64,000 bases of DNA from Streptomyces thinghirensis (GTDB taxonomy: Bacteria; Actinomycetota; Actinomycetia; Streptomycetales; Streptomycetaceae). Made by a program: the position numbers and the translations under genes. How positions within the stretch are numbered: the first letter of the stretch is position 1; every line of letters starts with the position of its first letter. Positions 57,955 through 64,000 of the stretch are shown in pieces. The notes beneath the pieces are model-generated. The model ran no database searches and was not told the DNA's origin. It worked only from the letters and a program-made list of their open reading frames with translations. The stretch spans positions 62,001-126,000 of the forward strand of contig JAKFGP010000050.1 in NCBI GenBank assembly GCA_021502835.1, in the 5' to 3' direction.

Positions 57955-58065
57955 GGGCTTGCCTCGCAAGGACGACGCATGGACGACGGGTGGACAAGCA
58001 GTCAATCGCCCTCCGCCGATTACGGTCAAGTACGATCAGGCTACGCACAGTTAACAGCAGATTAA

Positions 58066-58093
58066 GTCCCGCCGCCTTCGAAGGCGGCGGGAC
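58066..58093 (-). terminator. Perfect palindromic terminator after the GH2 gene
   Basis: 28-bp perfect palindrome (GTCCCGCCGCCTTC and its complement) followed on the minus strand by TTAATC. It lies beyond the GH2 stop and 112 bp upstream of the WS/DGAT start. Confidence 0.8.
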
Positions 58094-58228
58094 TCCAGCG
58101 ACTCATGGGGCGCCTGTGCTCAGGGCAGCAGTGGCGGCGCCGCCGCGCGGAAGTTCCCCACCCGGACGGGTGCGGGCCGACCGTGGACCGAGCGCGCCGG
58201 TCCACGGCCTGTCCGTTCCGGCCGCCGC

Positions 58229-60850
58229 TCAGGCGGTCGGGCATCCCGCGGCGGGTGGGCTGGGACGCGTCGTGGATCAGGGCCTCGTGGGCGGCCTTCA
58301 CCCGCTCGACGTCCGGCTTGAGGACCGTGCGGTCGTAGGTCGTCAGGCCGTTCAGCTCGCCCTCGACGTCCGAGATCTGGGTGTAGACCGCACCGTTGCT
58401 GCCCCCGGCAGACCAGGGCGCGTACCTCGTCGAGCTTGGTGAGGTAGTCGTCGGTGTACGTCTGCGGGTCGACGTCGACGTACGACTGCTGCACCGACCA
58501 GGCGTGTCCAGGCACCGCGAGACCGAGGCCGCCGTACTCGCCGGTGACCAGGGCGCGTTCGCCGTCCGGGGAGGGCGGCAGGGCGGGACTCGGGTAGCCG
58601 TGCTCGTCCATGATGTCGCCGGCGCCGCCGTCGGCCCCGAGGTTCAGGCCGGACTGGTTGTTGACGAGGCGGGTCGGGTCCCAGGCCTTGGCCTGCTCGG
58701 CGACGCGCTTGATGTCGTACTGGCCCCAGCCCTCGTTGAAGGTGACCCACATGATGATCGACGGGTGGCTGACGTGCTCGTCGATCATCTCCTTCATCTC
58801 GCGCTCGAACTCGGCCCGGGAGGCGGCGTTCCGGATTCACCCCGGAGTCATGGAGGGCATGTCCTGCCACACCATCAGGCCCAGCTTAATGGCCCAGTAG
58901 AACCAGCGGTCCAGCTCGACCTTGATGTGTTTGCGCACGGAGTTGAAGCCGAGCTGCTTGTGCAGCTCAGGTCGTGCGCGAGGGCCTCGTCGGTGGGCGC
59001 GGTGTGCAGGCCGTCCGGCCAGAAGCCCTGGTCGAGGGTGGCCATCATGAACACCGGTTCACCGTTGAGGACCGTGCGCGGAACGCCGTTCACCTTCTCG
59101 ACTGCGATCGAGCGCATCCCCGAAGTAGCTGTCGACGCGGTCGCGGCCGACGGTGACCTTCAGGTCGTAGAGGAAGGGGTCGTCGGGCGACCACAGGCGC
59201 GGGTCGTGGATCCTCAGAGTCAGCGGTTCGCCGGTGCGTCCGCTCGCCGTGGCGACCCTGCGGTGTCCGGCGTACGCCGTCGCCTCGACCCGTACGCCGT
59301 CGCGCACGCCCTTCGGCTCGACGGTCAGCGTGCCCGCCGCCCCGTCGATGTGCGGGGTCAGCTTCAGGGAGCCGACGTGGTCCCGGGCGATCGGCTCCAT
59401 CCAGACCGTCTGCCAGATGCCGGAGCTGGGCGTGTACCAGATGCCGCTCGGGTCCAGGCTCTGCTTGCCGACCGGCGGGTTCTCGCCGCCCCGCGCGTCG
59501 GTCGGGTCGTGGACACCGACGATCAGCTCCTGCGTGCGGCCCGGCTTCAGCGCGTCGGTGACGTCGGCGCTGAACTTGTCGTACCCGCCCTTGTGGTCGG
59601 CGACCTTGGTGCCGTTGACGTAGACCTCGGACTGCCAGTCGACGGCGCCGAAGTTGAAGCTTCAGCCGCTGCCCCGAGCCGATGTGCCAGTCGCGGGGCA
59701 CGGTGAAGGTCCGGCGATACCACATGCGGTCCTCGTGCCGCTGGATGCCGGAGAGCTGGGACTCCACCGGGTACGGGACGAGGATCCGCTCCTTGAGGTT
59801 CTTGCCGACCGGCGGCTGCTCGCCCGCCTCGGCGGCGGCGAACTGCCAGCGGCCGTTGAGGTTGCGCCAGGCGTCCCGCGTCAACTGCGGGCGCGGATAC
59901 TCCGGGTGGGCGTTGTCCGGGCCGACCTCTTCGGCCCAGTCGGTGCGCAGCTCGTAGGTGGACTTGTTGCCGCCGCTGCTCCAGAAGGCGTTGACAACGT
60001 TGCCTTCGGCGTCGGTGAGGCCGCCGTCCCCGTCGTAGCGGACATCGGCGGTGCCGGGTGCGTCGCCGTTCTTGTTGCCGACGACGGGCTGGTCGAGAGC
60101 GACGAGGAGGGCGGTGGGGTCGGCGGGGTCGACCTCGGCCTCGCCCAGGGGCCACTTGGCGCCGCCGATCACCGCTTCGAGGTGGTCGGTGAGGCCGGCG
60201 GGGGCCGCGGCGAGAGGGCTCGGGAAGTCGAGCTTGAGGGTGCGGCCGGTGGCCTGGACGGTGGTCGCCGTCGCGCCGTCGTAGTCGAAGCCGTCCGGCA
60301 GGCGGAACGCCGACTGCGGGACCGGCTCCTTGCCGCCGCCGGGCTCGGTCCAGCGCAGGTGGAGGTTGGAGCCTCCGTAGTGCTCGAAGTACTCGAGCTT
60401 GACGTCGTAGGCCTGACCGGCGGTCAGCTCAATGGGCCGGGAGGTCTGTTCGCGGTCCCAGTCGTCGACCCAGTGGTCGATGGCCGGTTCTCCGCCGATC
60501 CAGAGGCGGAAGCCGTTGTCGGCGGTGATCGAGAAGGTGTGGGCGCCGGTCTTCTCCGGCACCAGCTTGCCGGTCCAGCGGACGCTGACGTCGTCCGACT
60601 GCCCGGTGGCGAAGTTCAGCCGCGGCTCCAGGGTGTCGAAGTCGAGCTGCGGATCGAAGCCGGTGGCCTTGAGTTCGTGGAAGTCGAAGGCGCCGGGGGC
60701 GGACTGGGTGTAGTACTCGCCCTTCAGGCCGTGGATCTCCGCGGCGTCCTCGGCGGCCGCGGTCGCGTTCGGCACGGCGGCGAGTCCGGCGACGCCGAGT
60801 GCGGCGGCGAGCAGTAATGCCAGTCGGTCTCTGAGTCGTTTGGTGCGCAC
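58229..60850 (-). CDS. Secreted PA14-domain GH2 glycoside hydrolase (beta-galactosidase-like)
   Basis: Extracellular enzyme, about 870 residues. GTG 60850 after GAGGAGAGGG; signal peptide [20 protein letters not shown] ending ATAAA. PA14 sugar-binding domain (about 40-175): [80 protein letters not shown]. Then GH2 domains: [97 protein letters not shown] (acid/base Glu in FNEGWG), [11 protein letters not shown] and [20 protein letters not shown] (probable nucleophile Glu in TGEYGG). The stop near 58229 requires one correction. Frameshifts near 59645, 59120, 58970, 58840, 58500 and 58410. Confidence 0.9.
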
Positions 60851-60900
60851 TGACCCTCTCCTCGAGAACGGGTGGAAACGGGTGGTGGCCGATGGCTCAG

Positions 60901-60912
60901 GACATCGATGTC
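60901..60912. promoter_or_regulatory. Palindromic operator candidate upstream of GH2 gene
   Basis: GACATCGATGTC, a perfect 12-bp palindrome, 51-62 bp upstream of the GH2 GTG, followed by a related half (ACGATGTAC at 60918-60926). It fits a repressor site over the promoter; the regulator is not in the window. Confidence 0.4.
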
Positions 60913-60983
60913 ATACACGATGTACAGCAGCGGTGCAGAGGCATGAGCAGCACGGATTCCGCTTGGCGTCCAGGGACATGACA

Positions 60984-61016
60984 ACGGCCCCGGGCGCACC
61001 GCGCGACCGGGGCCGT
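60984..61016 (-). terminator. Terminator after glgC
   Basis: 10-bp perfect stem (ACGGCCCCGG and its complement) with a 13-base loop, 11 bp downstream of the glgC stop on the minus strand. Confidence 0.75.
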
Positions 61017-61026
61017 CACCCGCCCG

Positions 61027-62245
61027 TCACGGCACCCGCTGCCCCTTGCCCAGCGCGATCACGCCGCCCTTGGAGACGCTGTACAGCTCGGCGTCCCGCT
61101 CCGGGTTGACGCCGATCGTCGCGCCCGGCGGCACGTCCACGTTCTTGTCCAGCACCGCCCCGCGCACGACCGCGCCCCGGCCGATGTGCACGTTGTCGTG
61201 CAGCACCGAGCCCTGCACCACGGCTCCCGGGTCGACCACCACGCCCGGCGAGAGCACGGACCGGGTGACCTGCCCCCGGATCAGGCAGCCCGCGCTGATG
61301 ATCGACTCGCTGGCGATGCCGCCGGCGTTGAAGCGGGCGGGCGAGAGCTGGGTGGAGTGGGTGTAGATCGGCCAGTCCCGGTTGTACAGGTTGAAGGCGG
61401 GCCGCTCGGCGATCAGGTCCATGTGGGCGTCGTAGTAGGCGTCGAGCGTGCCGACGTCCCGCCAGTAGCCCTGGTCCCGGGTGGTCTCCCCCGGCACGTG
61501 GTTGGCGCTGAAGTCGTACAGCGCGGCCTCGCCCCGGTCGGTGAGCCGGGGCAGGATCGAGCCGCCCATGTCATGCACGGAGTTCTCGTCCTCGGCGTCC
61601 CGGTGCAGGGCCTCGATGAGGGCCTTGGTGGTGAAGACGTAGTTGCCCATCGAGGCGAAGACGCACTCGGGGTCGTCGGCCAGTCCGGGCGGGTCGGCGG
61701 GCTTCTCCAGGAAGCCGGTGACGGTCTGACCGTCGGAGCCCGGGGTGATCACGCCGAAGGACGGCGACTCGGCGCGCGGGACCCGTATCCCCGCCACGGT
61801 CACGCCGGCGCCGGACTCGATGTGCTGGGTGAGCATCTGGCGCGGGTCCATCCGGTACACGTGGTCGGCGCCGAAGACCGCGACGTACTCGGGCCGTTCG
61901 TCGTACACGAGGTTCAGGGACTGGAGGATCGCGTCGGCGCTGCCCAGGTACCAGCGCGGGCCCAGGCGCTGCTGGGCGGGGACGGGGTGACGTAGTTGCC
62001 GAGCAGGCTGGACATCCGCCACGTGGTGGTGATGTGGCGGTCCAGGAGTGCGACTTGTACTGGGTGAGGACGCAGATCCGCAGGATGTCGCCGTTGACCA
62101 GGTTGGACAGCACGAAGTCGACCAGTCGGTACGTACCGCCGAAGGTGACCGCGGGTTTGGCTCGGTCCGCGGTCAGGGGCATCAGACGTTTGCCCTCTCC
62201 GCCCGCCAGCACGATCCCGAGCACCGAAGGACCTCCACGACGCAT
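61027..62245 (-). CDS. glgC: Glucose-1-phosphate adenylyltransferase
   Basis: Makes ADP-glucose for glycogen synthesis, about 406 residues. ATG 62245 after GGGGAG gives [40 protein letters not shown] (nucleotide-binding loop and allosteric-site region), [80 protein letters not shown] and [20 protein letters not shown]. The C-terminal left-handed beta-helix reads [20 protein letters not shown] and [20 protein letters not shown]. Full length; frameshifts only near 62045 and 61985. It lies 78 bp downstream of glgA on the same strand, so glgA-glgC is probably one operon. Confidence 0.96.
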
Positions 62246-62296
62246 GGCCGCTCCCCTCACCCTCGTTCACCCTCGGCTGCCCCGGGGCGGGGCGGC

Positions 62297-62350
62297 CTAA
62301 GCCTGCTTGACGGGCTCCTCGTACTACGCCTGCTTGAGGATCTCCTCGTA
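62297..62350 (-). repeat. Tandem duplication of the last nine glgA codons
   Basis: Two adjacent 27-bp units. The first (62324-62350) encodes YEEILKQA and TAG, the true glgA end; the second (62297-62323) encodes YEEPVKQA and TAG in the same phase. They differ at only five positions, including the silent GCG/GCT before the stop. This gives glgA a backup stop. Confidence 0.9.
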
Positions 62351-63499
62351 GAGCCGGACGGTGCGTCGGGCGACCGCGTCCCAGCCGAACTCGTCCACCG
62401 CGCGTTTCCGGCCCGCCTCGCCCATCCGCCGGGCGGTCTCCGGATCGCCGAGGACGGAGTCCAGTGCCCGGGCGAGGCCCGCCTCGAAGTCGTCGTCCCG
62501 GCTGCCGCTCCCGTCGTCGTCCTTGGGGACGAGCAGCCCCGTCGCGCCGTCCGCCACGACCTCGGGGATGCCGCCGACCCGGGAGGCGACCACGGGCGTA
62601 CCGCAGGCCATCGCCTCCAGGTTGACGATGCCGAGGGGCTCGTACACCGAGGGGCAGACGAAGACCGCGGCGTGGGTCAGCAACTGGATCACCTCCGGGC
62701 GCGGCAGCATGCGCGGGATCCAGTGCACGCCCTCGCGGGCGCGGCTCAGCTCGGCGAAGAGGTCGCGGAACTCCTGGTCGATCTCGAGGGTGTCCGGGGC
62801 GCCGGCGCACAGCACGACCTGCGCGGCGGGGTCGATGTCGCGTACGGCGCGCAGCAGGTGGGGCACGCCCTTCTGGCGGGTGATGCGACCGACGAACAGG
62901 ACGTACGGGCGGGAGCGGTCCAGGCCGATCCGGTCCAGCGCGTCGGTGCCGGGGTCGGGCCGGTAGAGGGTGGTGTCGATGCCGTTGTGCACGACGTGGA
63001 CCCTGGAGGGGTCCAGCGCCGGGTAGCAGCCGAGGATGTCCTCGCGCATGGCGGCGGACACGGCTATCACCGCGTCGGCGGACTCGACCGCGGTGCGCTC
63101 GGCCCAGCCGGACAGGGCGTAACCGCCACCGAGTTGCTCGGCCTTCCAGGGGCGCAGGGGCTCCAGGGAGTGGGCGGTCACCACGTGCGGGACGCCGTGC
63201 AGCAGCTTGGCGAGGTGGCCGCCGAGACCCGCGTACCGGGTGTGGGAGTGGACCAGTTCGCGGCCTTCGAGGGCGGCGGCCATGGCGAGGTCCACGGAGA
63301 AGGTGCGCAGCGCGTCGTTGGCGCCGTCGAGCGCGGGCCAGGGTCGGTGGCGCAGCACGCCGTCGGTGCGGCCCTCGCCCCAGCAGTGCACGTCCAGGTC
63401 GACGAGGCGGGCGAGTTCCCGGGCAAGGAACTCGACGTGGACGCCCGCGCCGCCGTACACGTCCGGCGGGTACTCCCGGGTCAGCAGTCCCACACGCAC
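62324..63499 (-). CDS. glgA: Glycogen synthase / alpha-maltose-1-phosphate synthase (GT4, GlgA/GlgM type)
   Basis: 391 residues, unbroken. GTG 63499, preceded by GGGAGG, gives VRVGLLTREYPPDVYGGAGV, HVEFLARELARLVDLDVHCW, LVHSHTRYAGLGGHLAKLLH, VPHVVTAHSLEPLRPWKAEQ, VHVVHNGIDTTLYRPDPGTD, YVLFVGRITRQKGVPHLLRA, and the donor-site EPLGIVNLEAMACGTPVVAS with the E-x7-E pair. This actinobacterial GT4 enzyme (TIGR02149) uses ADP-glucose; in mycobacteria its homologue makes maltose-1-phosphate for the GlgE route, so GlgM activity is likely too. Next to glgC, which makes its donor. The final codons are duplicated downstream. Confidence 0.95.
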   Translation of the reverse strand: MRVGLLTREYPPDVYGGAGVHVEFLARELARLVDLDVHCWGEGRTDGVLRHRPWPALDGANDALRTFSVDLAMAAALEGRELVHSHTRYAGLGGHLAKLLHGVPHVVTAHSLEPLRPWKAEQLGGGYALSGWAERTAVESADAVIAVSAAMREDILGCYPALDPSRVHVVHNGIDTTLYRPDPGTDALDRIGLDRSRPYVLFVGRITRQKGVPHLLRAVRDIDPAAQVVLCAGAPDTLEIDQEFRDLFAELSRAREGVHWIPRMLPRPEVIQLLTHAAVFVCPSVYEPLGIVNLEAMACGTPVVASRVGGIPEVVADGATGLLVPKDDDGSGSRDDDFEAGLARALDSVLGDPETARRMGEAGRKRAVDEFGWDAVARRTVRLYEEILKQA

Positions 63500-63537
63500 C
63501 CGGAACCTCCCGTGCTCGGCGGCTGGTCCCCTCATGG

Positions 63538-64000
63538 TCACCCAGACGGGGCGCCTGGGGAAGAGCGCCGGGACTGCGGGGATCGAGGAGGGTGGGAGAA
63601 GCAGCAGTCGCCGCAGACACCCGCGCCGGGCGCCCGGTAGTACAGACAGCAACTGCGCCGCCGGAAGCCGTTGCCGGTGAGGGTGCCGGTCCCGGCCAGC
63701 AGGGGGTGGGCCATCAGGCCGGCGGTGAGCGAGCGGGCGTGGGCGGCGGCGTGGGCCCGGCCGTGGCGCCGGGACCAGCGGTCCAGTTCCCGGCCGGCGC
63801 CCGCCAGCGCTGACGCCGCGTTGCCCCCACAACAGGCCGGTCGCGACGCGGTACCGGGCGTGCAGGGCCGCCGTCAGTGGTGCCAGGTGGCCGTCGAGCA
63901 CGACCTCCGCGATCGTGCCGGCGTCGCCCGGCAGACGCTTCACCCCGGCGAGCCACAGGTCGTCGGGGGCGCCGGCGTCGGGGTCCCAGTGCAGCAGGCG
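63538..64000 (-). CDS. (2Fe-2S)-binding FhuF-type protein, 5' end outside window
   Basis: C-terminal about 155 residues of a ferric-siderophore-reductase-like protein. It reads LLHWDPDAGAPDDLWLAGVK, RLPGDAGTIAEVVLDGHLAP, LTAALHARYRVATGLLWGNA-like, SLTAGLMAHPLLAGTGTLTG, NGFRRRSCCLYYRAPGAGVC and GDCCFSHPPRSPQS. The CC-x10-C-x2-C motif is the FhuF [2Fe-2S] ligand set. Such proteins release iron from imported siderophores. One frameshift near 63825 and another near 63725. Stop TGA 63538-63540, 39 bp before the glgA start on the same strand. Confidence 0.85.

Noticed and set aside
58062..58301. C-terminal extension of the GH2 protein through its terminator hairpin
   Set aside because: Translating through a perfect 28-bp palindrome is implausible; one base correction gives a stop at 58229-58231.

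Overview
The window is high-GC actinobacterial DNA, almost certainly from a Streptomyces chromosome. The evidence is the G/C-ending codon use, GGAGG-type ribosome sites, frequent GTG and TTG starts, 4-base ATGA/GTGA coupled starts, and gene content that resembles (from memory, not searched) the Streptomyces coelicolor SCO0909-SCO0960 neighbourhood: the ergothioneine operon, a second succinate dehydrogenase, the c-di-GMP enzyme RmdA and a lipoprotein like SCO0930. Nearly every gene, including universally conserved ones, carries one to eight single-base insertions or deletions. I read these as sequencing errors rather than decay, and each CDS below is given as its reconstructed full span, so it will not translate in one frame.

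Layout. 1-1158: end of a PemK/MazF-like gene and a convergent TIGR02452/PARG-like gene. 1440-5844: egtABCD, with overlapping genes. 5900-9233: bidirectional terminator, an orphan sugar-binding lipoprotein with a DasR-like operator upstream, dodecin, an HAD phosphatase and a flavin-dependent oxidoreductase. 9321-14259: a UvrA paralogue, a PRC/DUF2382 stress protein, and an acyltransferase pair resembling OlsB/OlsA. 14408-18864: sdhCAB with a divergent LysR gene. 18995-28149: a cell-envelope and signalling block with RmdA plus a methyltransferase, a repeat lipoprotein, a proline-rich anchored protein, DUF4239, two convergent surface proteins, a class F sortase and a polysaccharide deacetylase. 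28259-38833: universal stress protein, amino-acid permease, CapA-like protein, an ECF sigma factor with a zinc-finger anti-sigma, a SigF-type sigma, an Fpg/Nei glycosylase, a SpoIIE phosphatase and a Tyr/Asp-repeat lipoprotein.

38984-51275: a lipase-maturation-factor gene, then the most coherent catabolic unit, a six-gene leftward operon (binding protein, two permeases, GH5-like, GH85 and GH38 enzymes) under a divergent LacI regulator. The enzyme set fits import and dismantling of high-mannose N-glycans. A 45-bp tandem repeat array (about nine good copies plus two decayed ones that run into the lacI 3' end) lies between lacI and an amidase gene. 51811-64000: amidase, an acetyltransferase, a very small conserved-looking protein, a degenerate HD-type protein, a zinc-ribbon SDR, a WS/DGAT acyltransferase, a PA14-GH2 glycosidase, glgC and glgA (whose last nine codons are tandemly duplicated), and a truncated FhuF-type iron-sulfur protein.

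No rRNA, tRNA, insertion sequence, prophage, attachment site or CRISPR array was seen. Assignments rest on motifs read by eye and family knowledge; no database search was run.
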